A stretch of 64,000 nt of DNA, from the NCBI GenBank assembly GCA_002794735.1, contig NBAZ01000004.1, positions 1,240,001 to 1,304,000 of the forward strand, given 5' to 3'. The translations under genes were made by a program, and so were the position numbers. Shown in pieces: positions 37,419-47,831 of this stretch. Origin of the DNA: Pyrrhoderma lamaoense. Taxonomy: Eukaryota > Basidiomycota > Agaricomycetes > Hymenochaetales > Hymenochaetaceae. Numbering within the stretch: the first letter of the stretch is position 1; the number at the start of each line of letters is the position of its first letter. The notes beneath the pieces were generated by a model that was not told the DNA's origin, searched no databases, and saw only the letters and a list, made by a program, of their open reading frames with translations.

Positions 37419-39562
37419 CATAAATACCCATCTATCATTTATCATTGCTTTGGCTTTTTTTGTTTCTTCTTGCTTTTTGTTATACTATTTTTGTTATCAA
37501 ATTTGGATTGATCTTCTCATATATTCTGACATGCTTTGTTTTGTAAGCTGCTCAAAAACGAGAGAAGGCGGAGAAAGCAAAGAATAAGCAATTGGAAGGC
37601 CTTAAGTCTGGAGTGACTTCTGCTGCAACATCTAGGTCATCTTCGCCTACCCCTGTATCCCCATCCAAGAAGGGCAAAAAAGGAGCAGGAAAAGTACCAC
37701 AATCAAAACCATCACAACAAAAGGAGAAAACAGATCAACAAACATTGGATCTTTCAGCTTTGAACTTAGAATCAAAGGAAGTTATAGAGCCTAGCTATGA
37801 ACCACCTCCAAAAATGTCTCTTGCAAGGGAGAAAATAATAGAAGAAGCTCTCAAAGTCCAAGAGTCAGCAAAAAAAGCTGTCAGTCTTGTTGTAATTGGT
37901 GTGTCTAGCTGAACCCCTGCATCAAGATAAGTCATCTTTATCACAGTGAAATAGGACACGTCGACGCAGGGAAGTCTACACTGATGGGCAGGCTATTATA
38001 TGAACTCGGTCTCTTGGATGAGAGAAAGAGACTAGCAAACGAAAGGGAGAGTAACAAGGTAGGGAAAGGAAGTTTTACCTGGGCTTGGGAGATGGATGGA
38101 ACTGACGAGGAAAGAGCGAGGCATGTATACAACCATTCTGTATATCATTACGACACCTAAATATCATGTAGGGGGGTGACCATGGACATTGCGACTCAAA
38201 GTTTGGCAACCCCAAACAGACAAATTACAATTCTTGATGCACCAGGTCACAAGGACTTCATTCCAAATATGATTTCTGGCGCCACTCAAGCAGACTGTGC
38301 GTTGCTTGTGGTCGACTCATCGACCGGTGAGTTCGAAGCGGGGTTTGATCGGGGAGGACAAACAAGAGAGCATCTCGTCCTTGTCCGGAGTCTTGGTGTT
38401 AGCCAAATTATTGTGGCTGTCAACAAACTTGATCAGGTGAATTCCAATGAAAAATATTAAACCCTTGTAAGTGTTTGACTAATCTTTCATAAGGTGAATT
38501 GGGAGAAAGATAGGTTTGAAGAGATTTGTGAAGCCCTTCGTCCGTTCTTGGCTCAAACTGGTTTCAATACTTCCAAAGTCTTTTTTGTCCCAGTCGGTGC
38601 TCTCACTGGTGTCAATCTTGCACTTCGCGAGGGAAAGGACTCCGAAGCTCTGAACAAATGGTATAAGGGACCCACGCTCGTTGATTTACTAGGTAAATAT
38701 ACCTATCTTATCCCACCCAGATCTCTAATACTCAAGATATAACTAGACAAACTTGAGCCCCCTACTCGAGCTATTACCTCGCCTCTTCGTTTTCCGATAT
38801 CAAACGTTTTTCGGGGGACCACAGGTGGTTTGGCTGTCTCGGGCAGAATCTGTAGCGGTGTCGTTCAGGTTGGAGAGCAATTGCGTATCTTACCAGGAGA
38901 TGAAACCGCTGTCGTCAGATGTACGTGGCTATTCTTAAGACTTCCAAGACGCTAGAACCCATCTTCTTTATAATACTCATTAATATTGAATTTTATCTAC
39001 TAGCGATTGATGTAGATGACAACAGCGTTCCTTGGGCGGCTGCGGGATCAAATGCGACGCTGTTTCTCACAAACGTTGATCCAATCCAGCTTAACATCGG
39101 CTCAGTTCTTTGTCCGCCTTCGGATTTAGTCCCCCTTACTACCTCTTTCACCGCTCGTATTATCGTATTCGATATCGACCTACCACTCACTATTGGCGCC
39201 CCAGTCGAACTTTTCCACCATTCCTATAATTTGCCTGCGTCCCTTGTTTCATTCATTGCAACGCTCGACCGAGCGTCGGGTACAGTAATCAAGAAATCAC
39301 CGCGAGTACTTACAAAGGGAACCTCCGCAGAAGTTCGTATTTCATTGCGAACTACAAGTATGTCTGGTCCAGCTTCTCGAGCCCAGCCAATCCCACTCGA
39401 ACCGTTCTCCGTAAATAAAGAAATGGGAAGACTATTACTTAGAAGAGGAGGAGAGACAATCGCAGCAGGTAAGATAACTAAGTTCTCGCATCCACATACT
39501 TGATTCTTTTTTCAAACTGATTGAACGTTCTAGGTATCGTTTTGGATATAGCTCCCATCTAA
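34693..39562 (+). CDS. HBS1: HBS1 ribosome-rescue GTPase (long isoform)
   Basis: HBS1 pairs with Dom34/Pelota to release stalled ribosomes in no-go and nonstop decay. N-terminal exons encode [19 protein letters not shown] and the HBS1 N domain ([28 protein letters not shown]). The exon ending at 35130 (AAERR, phase 1) joins the exon at 37548 to give [19 protein letters not shown], skipping 2.4 kb. The GTPase follows: [19 protein letters not shown] (G1), [12 protein letters not shown] (G2), [18 protein letters not shown] (G3), VNKLDQVNW (G4), then beta-barrel domains ([43 protein letters not shown]). The intron 38121-38171 has a GC donor. An EF-Tu family relative such as eRF3 is excluded by the N domain. 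Confidence 0.92.
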
Positions 39563-40030
39563 CAGAGTCGAAAATAGCTTGTTCTTCATATATCTCAGAA
39601 AAATCACAAGCGAGGTCAAATTGTAATTAATACGAACCGAGTAGATGTTAGATTCAGTAAAGTGGAATGCATACATGCACACATACATGTACTACATTGA
39701 ATCAGACAGACAAAGCACTAATTTACAAGAAAACGGTGAGAAGATACGAAACCCGGAACGAAACCTCTATAGATGGCGAGTAGCAGTAATATTATAAATG
39801 TCCGATGGAAGGCAAGAGGCAAGCGTGACTTGGTTTATGTGACGTTAAGGGCATACTAGGCGTGTGAGAATCGTATCGCTAAGTTGTTTTATCCAAGTTA
39901 CCCTAATCAAGAAGATAGCGAAGATAGAAGAAAAAAAGCAGAAAGAATAGTCGATAGTGGTTGGTAGACATAAAGGGGAAATGCATATACGTAAATTCTC
40001 GTAGACAGAATGCCTTGCTATCAGACATTT
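39563..40030. other. Intergenic: convergent 3' flanks of HBS1 and the CBM48 gene
   Basis: No gene seen; AT-rich 3' flank sequence on both sides. Confidence 0.5.
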
Positions 40031-41228
40031 TTACGCCTTTACTTTCTCACCGCGAGTGGGAGATTCGCTTCCAAAACGTTTCTTGTTCTTATCTTTCTCA
40101 GGACTCCTGAATACCTTCTTGAGTTTGCCTAGGATCGATTGGCGCTTCTTGATTTTAACAGAAGTCTTCCCAGGAGAGTTGCCCTCGTCTACAGTGAACG
40201 CACTTTGCGTTTTAGGTGTAGATGGAGCTGATGAGGACGGTGGCGTAGATAGTCCAGATGTTGTAAGTGTTGAGGAACGGGTATGTTCACTGTTTACCTT
40301 AATCGGTGTAACAGGAACCTCTTCAGCCTTCTTGGGCGGCGGAGTTGAGGGACGTGCAGGGGTCTCAGCCTCGGCAGCAGATGCTGGATGATTTGAGGGA
40401 GCGAGAACTGCCTCTAAGAATTTATCGCTGCCTGTTTCTGGGACAGGATCCTCTGTGAGTTTATTCGTAGTATCAGCTGTAATTAGAGGTAAAGGGGAAT
40501 GTGTAGAGGCCTCGGAGTTAACAGCCTCCTTCGGCTATAAATTTCTTATCAACACCGATACTCTGCGATACTCTACTATCAGAAAACGTACAGTGGAATC
40601 GTGGGCTGAGTCAAGAACAGGCTGTATCGCAAGCGCGACTCTTGATGCAATCTCAGGAGCCTATTCCAAAGATTGTGTTAATGAGTAGCAAAAACAGTAA
40701 GAACAATTTCTCCGTCACCTTCTCAGGAGTTTCTGGCTTGGCCTCTTCAACCACGGGCACTGGTGTCGTTGTCTCCTCTTCTGAGGATGTACTTGGTGCC
40801 ACATCCTCAACTATTTCGAAAGTGGGCTCTCCAGGCTTTGGGACAGGTTTACGAGGAGTAAACACTACATTATTTATATTTCCATTTGAATCGTATTCAG
40901 ATGGTAGATCAGGATTGTGCATCCAGTTTCCGTCAACGACGAATTTAAAGGAAACTTTGGTGTCCCAAGGCACCGGAATTATTGCCTCTAATCCACCAGA
41001 AGGACTAGGTATCATATGTGTGGAACATGACCACTAGAGAGAAGGCCATTGTAAGCAACGAAACCCCGAAAAGGCGAAAAAAGACGAATACATTGTCAAA
41101 TGTGCCGGTGACTATAACATCCCTCGGGCCCTGAGGCCTATATATAGTATAAATCAGCACTCTGGCCTTTTTTCTTTACTTTCAAACATCACATACCATA
41201 CAAATTTGAGATCGTGTGTGTCAGCCAT
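40031..41228 (-). CDS. CBM48/AMPK-type glycogen-binding domain protein
   Basis: Related to the AMPK beta-subunit carbohydrate-binding module and to yeast Mdg1/Crp1. First exon MADTHDLKFVW (start 41228) joins PQGPRDVIVTGTFDNWSCS by two short introns. The module continues GGLEAIIPVPWDTKVSFKFV, VDGNWMHNPDLPSEYDSNGN and INNVVF. The Trp residues in TGTFDNW and VDGNW are the usual glycan-contact positions. After the module the protein is low-complexity, rich in Pro, Thr, Glu and Ser, with several introns, and ends in a basic patch KIKKRQSILGKLKKVFRS. There is no kinase-interaction domain like that of AMPK beta, so an adaptor or signalling role is more likely. It is divergent from FAD oxidase 1. Confidence 0.87.
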
Positions 41229-42215
41229 GAGAAAAGTCGTTATTTGTGAGATAATATTAACTTAGAAGTACAGAAGAACGAAGATGGTTAGAGAAACTGG
41301 ACAAGATGTGTTAAGACCTGTGGCGAGCAAATAAGAATGATATTGCATTAAGCTGTGTCCAATAAGCACAAACCTGACCGGCGATAATCGATATCGAGCT
41401 CAGCGCAGCTGGGGCTTTGAGGCAGGTGGCCTTGCAAAGCAAAGATGGGGGTCAGAGGGAAAGAAGACGAAACATGAATTGAGGCAGAGATTGTATTTAG
41501 TCTCCAGACTCTGCTTCTGACGGAAAGTTCCTTACGCGTGTTAGCCTTCCCCTGCTACTGTTTGCCGAATAATTTCATGTTGACCTCGAACCATTGATTG
41601 ATTTCCAATTTTTTTCTCTACATGAGGCACTACTTGTACAACGAGTTGAGGAACTTCAAAACAATTTTCTTGGTGTACTAATATGTTCGAATTTTTTCTT
41701 CCTCTTGAGCCCGTTATATCAACCTGCTTAACTAAAAGGGTCTGTACTTATCTTTTTTCACTTTGTCTATCAAAGCTAAATTTAATGAATTTGAAATATA
41801 CGGGCATAGTCTAATCTCTGTTTTGAACAGAATTAATTCCGAAGTTGGGTTTGTATCCAAATGTGTATTACATGAACTGTGTGGCTTCGTCGCACATATG
41901 GACAATAAACTGGGCAATTAGGTTGCAAATGTTATTTTAATGACTGTCAGTTCTGATATGCAACGCATGCTCCCTGACTGAGATTCGTCAACCGTACTTC
42001 CATCCTAGTCAGAGATAAAGAGTCTGCAGAGTTGTGTATCACGGTGTTTGCCATAACTTGCACCTTCACCTTATTTCTCCACTCTTGGTTGAACCCGAAC
42101 TTGAATCACGCTAGTTTATACCATAAGAGAGAGCTCTGACATGCTTATTGCCTATCACTCGCGCAACACAGTGGTTATATGTCCACCCACTACAAATTCA
42201 GGGGTGTTGCTCGCT
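41229..42215. other. Intergenic: divergent promoter of CBM48 protein and FAD oxidase 1
   Basis: Almost 1 kb without a supported gene. A small perfect palindrome TCGATATCGA occurs near 41387. An ATG at 42141 would extend the FAD oxidase by 25 codons, but the paralogue argues for the start at 42216. Confidence 0.45.
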
Positions 42216-43987
42216 ATGGCAACTTTCGCTGAATTCAAGCGCTCGTTCAAGGGGGATCTCATCACTGAGGATCATCCTGACTATAAGGGTGCCATAAAGC
42301 GATGGGCAGCGAATGCTGAACGACATGCATCGATAGTCGCCTTTGTTCGATGCGCTGAGGATGTAGCACTCGCAGTCAAATATGCCCGTGACGAGAAACT
42401 AGAACTTGCTATCAAAGGTGGGGGTCACAATCCTGCAGGATCTTCTTCTTCCCAAGGGGGCATCGTTATAGATCTGTCAAGGTACATGAATACATGCCGA
42501 ATTGATGCACAGAGGAAACTTGCATATGTAGGAGGTGGTGCTACTTGGAAGACTGTCGACGAAACTGCCATCAAATATGGTCTAGCTACAGTTGGGGGGA
42601 CGGTGAATCACGTAAGAATACAATAAATGATAACGTTCCATTGCTAACAGTACATCAGACTGGTGTTGGAGGGTAAGTCTTGTCCTTAGCTTTGGTACAC
42701 GACTATACGTCTTTTTCAGACTTACTCTTGGAGGGGGATACGGATGGCTTAGCGCGTCGCATGGGCTCACAATTGACAATCTTGTCCAGGTAACAAAATT
42801 CCATACAATTGTAAAGCCTTAGCTTATTGTTTGCTTTGAAGGCGACTATGGTGGTTGCCAATGGATCTATTGTTACTGCTTCGGAAGAAGAAAATAGCGA
42901 TCTATTTTGGGCTATCCGAGGTGGTGGCTGTAATTTTGGCGTGGTCTGCGAGTTTGTTTACCGGTTACATGAGCAGAGTCCAACAGTTTACTCTGGCATC
43001 CTCATCTACCCCCCTCCTCTGGTTGATGCCGTGGTTGCCCTAACAGCGGAATGGTGGAAGGGAAAGCCGGGTCCGAAGACGTCTTTGTTACAAGTTATTT
43101 CACGGGGCCCGCCTCCCGATTATTCTGTATGTTTGCCATGTTGTAAACTCGTATATCAGATCTAATTTCTCAAAACAGCCATGCATCGTCGTCATTCCGT
43201 TTTATAATGGCACAGTCGAAGAAGGTAGAAAAGAATTCAAAGCCTTTCTTGATCTTGGTAAGCGCCCTTTCAAAAAATGAAACTTCGATTTCCTGAACCT
43301 CGTAGATCCTATCGATTTAACCAAGGAAATACCTTATGAATTGCAAAATACTCTTCAAAATCCAAGTGTCCAACCTGGGGCAAATATTTACATGCGAGGA
43401 GTAACACAGTATCAGTACTCAGCTGAATGCGCGAAGAAGGTGATAGTTCAGATGCCAACTCACAACATATCACACAACATATAACATGGATTCTCGTCGC
43501 AGGTATATGAGCGCATGTGCGAGCTGTCCTCAAAAGATTTAAGAATATCAGTTCTTTTCGAGCTTTTCCCATTAGAGAAGATCAATAGTGTTTCGAATAG
43601 TGAGACGGCTTTTAACATACGAGGGCCCAATAGCAATGTGTTGTGCATCACCATGTGGGACGAAGACACAATTGAAATAGAGATCAAGGAAAGAAGGCAG
43701 CCTATGCTATGACAGATATTGTTTCAGATGGAGAGAAGGTTCCTGAAACATCAAAGACGAGAGCCTATGGTAACTATGGTATGTGTTTGTAACTCTTTTC
43801 GGAACTTGATCATGAGAAATAGAAAACATATTACTAAATTTTGGCTTCTCAAGTTGGTGATGAGGGACTAGATGATGAGAGAGCGCGGAGGGTGTTCGGC
43901 AATAATTATCCACGATTACAGGAGGTCAAGAAAAAATACGACCCAGAAGTTCTTTTTAGAAAGTGGTTTACAATTGACCCAGCTTAG
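42216..43987 (+). CDS. FAD-linked oxidase 1 (berberine-bridge-enzyme-like)
   Basis: Vanillyl-alcohol-oxidase/BBE superfamily flavoenzyme; substrate unknown. The start [15 protein letters not shown] matches that of paralogue 2. The FAD domain is clear: [29 protein letters not shown] (the His usually bonded to FAD), [24 protein letters not shown] and [11 protein letters not shown], then a 14-base exon TGVGG and [11 protein letters not shown]. The position that holds a second FAD-linked Cys in bicovalent BBE enzymes is Thr-Gly here, so attachment is probably by His only. Later blocks are [16 protein letters not shown] and the C-terminal signature [21 protein letters not shown]. One base is missing in an A run at about 43689-43694. 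No signal peptide is seen, so it is likely cytosolic. Confidence 0.88.
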
Positions 43988-44749
43988 ATGAGTCTTCTAC
44001 TTCTTACACATTGAACTTTTTTCCCGTGATCTTGATCTTTTTTGTAATCTAAGATGTAACCAATTCAGTCTATTGTCAGTATATTAACTAGCCACCTATC
44101 GTCAGTTGCATCGCATTCCGCTCAGAGATGAGCCGAGAACAAGCATAATAAAGCATTGTCGAAATTAATCGCGAGCTTTGTTGGCCTTCGAAAGATCAGA
44201 TCACTGATCAGTTCTCAGATGTTGTACTTCTTGTCATCTGAAATTTAAGAGTGTACTTCTTGAACTTGTTAGAAATTCTAGTGCTTTCCATATTAGGTAG
44301 TTGATGTTCACCCGGTCTCTATGCATCCATAGAAGCAAGAAAGACAATAATCAACTAATCCAAACAAAAATAAGCGTGAGCCTCTCTTTTTGTGTTGAAA
44401 CTCTATAAAATCTGGTACTGTGCTGTTGTCGAATGTTGGCAGTGCCCGCAGTTTCTCGTATATAGACAATACTGCGCCGCAACAGAGTAAACTTACACCT
44501 CACTAATTCCTTAACCTTGACTACTCGCTCATTTATATCTTTATAACTTCTTAAATCACCTTCATCTGGTACAAGAAGACCCAGTACTTGACTACGTGTC
44601 GAATACGTCTGCGACGATCGATACCTAGATACATATAATAAACCTCTTGCACATTTTTAATCCCCCTCTCGCAGTTACACTTCTGGTCAAGGCATTCTAT
44701 TAAAAACAGTACTTTCTAATCACCAACAACTCTACTACTTACTTCCATC
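43988..44749. other. Intergenic: 3' flank of oxidase 1 and promoter of the small basic protein
   Basis: No gene seen. TATAAAA lies at 44404-44410, followed by C/T-rich sequence up to the next ATG. A short inverted motif around GATCAGATCACTGATC occurs near 44195. Confidence 0.45.
44404..44410 (+). promoter_or_regulatory. TATA-like element TATAAAA
   Basis: TATAAAA lies about 340 bases before the ATG of the small basic protein gene. The distance implies a long leader; the transcription start is not visible. Confidence 0.3.
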
Positions 44750-45127
44750 ATGAACTCTCTCATGCACTCGAATGCTTCCTACTTTACTATGTCTGGATCC
44801 ATACAGTCCTCGCGCTGCTCAAGCGCCTTATCATACTGCTTGTCCGATTCTTCATCCTTTTCGGCGTCCAGGTTTGTCTAAACGCTGTTTTGATATCTAC
44901 TAGAAACCGGCTAACCAGTAATACCCTAAATTATAATTAGCTCATCCAAGCCCTCACGCACCGCAGCAGCTAAGCTCTATATAAAGTACATCCGTCGTGC
45001 GTGGAAACGTGTTTCGCGGGCAACTCGCAAGCCTGAGCGTGCATCCATCCTTCCAGATGGCTTTGTCATTATCAATAATGCGAATTTACAGTTCAACTCG
45101 CGACGGAAGAGCATTCTTTTCGCTTAA
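44750..45127 (+). CDS. Small Ser-rich/basic protein, function unknown
   Basis: A two-exon gene of a little over 100 residues. Exon 1 starts MNSLMHSNASYFTMSG and is Ser-rich; the intron has a GTTTGT donor and ends TTAG; exon 2 has a basic segment KLYIKYIRRAWKRVSRATRK, then PERASILPDGFVIINNANLQ and a basic end. I recall short Agaricomycete proteins with a PERASLLP-GFVIV-like motif, but know of no function. There is no signal peptide. It sits between the two FAD oxidases, which does not reveal a role. The short length means the call depends on the splice junction being right. Confidence 0.5.
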
Positions 45128-45925
45128 ATACTAGGGTGGCTTCCATTTCCAGGCCTCCGAGTTCATCCCTTATTATGATCTATCTAAGAGGCATATATAG
45201 TCTTGGATATGCATTGGTTTCTTTCTTAACACTCATTCCTCACCAGAATCGGACTAATTTACATGTTCTTTCACGTTACGAACTCATACCCAACTTCACA
45301 TTTATGGACTGTCTGATCATTAGCATATTTCTTTTCATCTGTTCTTCTATTTGTACTCGTACTCGTTGTTCACCAGTTAATTAGCCTAGAATTGCTGTGT
45401 TGTAAACTCGTAGATGTAGCTCTCGGTATAATATTTGATGATTAAATCGTAAATTACTTTGATAATCCAAAAAGAGGTTCGTTTCCAAGGTAGTGGGGCT
45501 ATATGTAGTATCAAATCCGTCGGATTGAACAGAATAATGTATAATTCAATATAAATAATAAGATGCAGTAAAGGCACACAGTGAAATGTTGGTACATGGT
45601 TGGTACATCACGAAAAATGGAAGAGGGATAGAAATGATACTAGTACATAATCGAATACAAGTTTAGCGAGACTACCGCGCTGAATCCACGAGGTAGAATC
45701 ACCAGCTATAACGTTAGCACAGGCAGAAGCATACAAAGAGATCCCCCTTCGTTATGCGGGTATCAGTAGGCCATTAAGAGTACTTGTGAGTTTTTGTGGG
45801 GTGATTATTCGGGGTATGCTCTGAAAGAGTAGTATGCGGAGAAAAGGTTATTCTCCGGTGAAAATGACACGGCATACTGATACGTCTTCTTGAGTATCAT
45901 CAGATAGTGTAACGTCCATATGTTA
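45128..45925. other. Intergenic: convergent 3' flanks
   Basis: No gene supported. AT-rich, with short frames only. It holds the 3' flanks of the small basic protein gene and the DUF6741-like gene. Confidence 0.45.
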
Positions 45926-46933
45926 TTAGTACTGCTTCAGAGTCAGCTGGGGTTGCCATGTCCCATAGCTGATTTCCTCAATGGATTGAACCTTCACTTG
46001 GTCTAAAGGATACGGAATAGAATTTGCCTTCAACAGATTGTTAATACCTAATTTTGTGGTATATTCGAGAGATTTGTCACCTGAAGATAATGATAACAGG
46101 CTCGACCCACCCGACGGATCAATGACGAGAGTCGTACACGACCATCATAGTAATCAACCGGAACTCTATAGGTGATCGTCCTATAACCACTCCACTAGCA
46201 TCATCGTCGGACTCAATTCGATACTTGTTATTTCTATGTAAACACCAAACTTACAGCTACTCTCAGAAAGATTTCACCGTTCCTATCGGCGTGTATCTCA
46301 TGCCATTTGTAGACGTCACCGTTCGCGGGCCGGACACCATTCATTGCTTCGTTGAGGGACATCCCGGTGCCATACTTTGAACGAAACTTAATTCGTGGTA
46401 CCGAGCCGCGATAGTCGTGACTGGTAGAAGTATTCAGTTGTCCATTGTAAGTTTGATGTTGGAAGGAAACGGACGATGTGTGCCGTGATCTCGAAGGTGT
46501 CATTGCCCCAGCGCCGTATGTAGTAGTATATGGCGTTCCATAATCAAGGTCGTTTCCATAGTAGGACGAGTGTCTGTTCAATGCCATGTCGTCGTGTGCT
46601 ATAAAAGGAGTTGGATGCGATAATATCTTTGACAATGAGACTCTTACCTCCATAATGACTATTCGATCGGCTATAAGATGGATAGCTCGAGCCATATAGC
46701 TTTCAAGAGTAATTTTCAGAAAACATCATAGTGGTGGAAAACTCGGTCGTAGCTGAACTTACATCACCTCTGGAGCCAAATTCCGAAGCGTAGTCATCGT
46801 AGGTAGGCTCCCCATAAGGATAGCGAGAGTAGTCATCCTGAAAGGGTGCGGGGGTTCTAGGGGTTGTATAACCACCTCTGCCTGAGTAGGCGTGAGTGAG
46901 GGCCTGAGTGGGGTATTGTCCAGAGTAAACCAT
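45926..46933 (-). CDS. Tyr/Gly-rich protein with conserved C-terminal domain (DUF6741-like)
   Basis: A family I associate with basidiomycetes, function unknown. The start MVYSGQYPTQALTHAYSG (46933) opens a Tyr/Ser/Gly/Pro-rich disordered half with YGEPTYDDYASEFGSRGD, YPSYSRSNSHYG and NGQLNTSTSHDYRGS. The conserved half has IKFRSKYGTGMSLNEAMNG, KWHEIHADRNGEIFLRV, WSGYRTITYRVPVDYYDGR, RLSSLIRRVGRACYHYLQ, then ANSIPYPLDQVKVQSIEEI and SYGTWQPQL, ending KQY-stop. About five exons with introns near 50 bases. The DUF number is from memory. The gene is divergent from FAD oxidase 2. Confidence 0.75.
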
Positions 46934-47831
46934 TCTTCACGTTTTAGCTTGTCTTAGAGCAATTTTCAGTTTTTCAGACCAGGAAACTATGTTATCGTCT
47001 GGTGGTGAGAACACCTAGTAGTGAATATTGCGCAGGATGGGTTATAAGGAAAAGTGACCCTTTATATATTATATATAATAGATGAAAGAGGTGACACAGA
47101 GGATCAGTGACCTGTCCTTAATGTCTCAAAGCCGCACCGGCACCTTGAGGCGCACTGAGTATAGAAAGAAGCAATGCGCCCGCTACCCCACAAGACGGCG
47201 ATATGTACGAGTAGGTTAGGATGGGTGATATAAATGACCATATCATACAAAGATTCACTTGGATCAAGAATGCTTCGAGAAGAGCAGGAAAAGGAGTGTA
47301 CTAGCACACCCAAAGTAGCATATGAATTTAAGTTTTACTTCATAAAAGGCACGCGATCGTGATCATCTGGGGTATCAACCATGAGTCTAGAGTGTTGCTG
47401 TGTGTGTACATGTTTGAGTGCAAGATTCGGGATGGCGATATGTGATAGTCTGTGAGACTAGCTTCCTTTTTAGGAAACGATGCCATATTAGGAGTGTTTC
47501 CCGAAGGGCATTCACTGGACTGGACCAGATAGATTCTACTACTTGTTTGTAGAACTTGCTCACACGCTTATACGTTTCCGCAGAAAAAATCTGGGTTCCA
47601 TCAGCCCCGGATATTGATGGCTCTCGTCGTTTAGATATCATCAGTGCTCAGCAATGATCGAAAACACTCCATACCGCTGTAATGACTTCGCCTAGTGCTC
47701 GAAGCAACCCGAGCCTTTTCTGAATCAGCCCGAACGGAAGGATATCAAGACATCTTACAAATCTTTATCGGACTTAAAAGCTCCTTTGTGAATTTGTCTA
47801 ACACCCACAATCTAAGTCTACTGTCTTAAGC
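46934..47831. other. Intergenic: divergent promoter of the DUF6741-like gene and FAD oxidase 2
   Basis: A TATA-like AT run lies at about 47070-47090, about 140 bases upstream of the DUF6741-like gene. An 84-codon ATG frame on the minus strand (47387-47641) has plausible helical sequence but no family, exon partner or motif, so it is not called. Confidence 0.4.

Noticed and set aside
47387..47641. 84-codon ATG frame on the minus strand
   Set aside because: Plausible composition but no family, no flanking exon and a promoter location between divergent genes.
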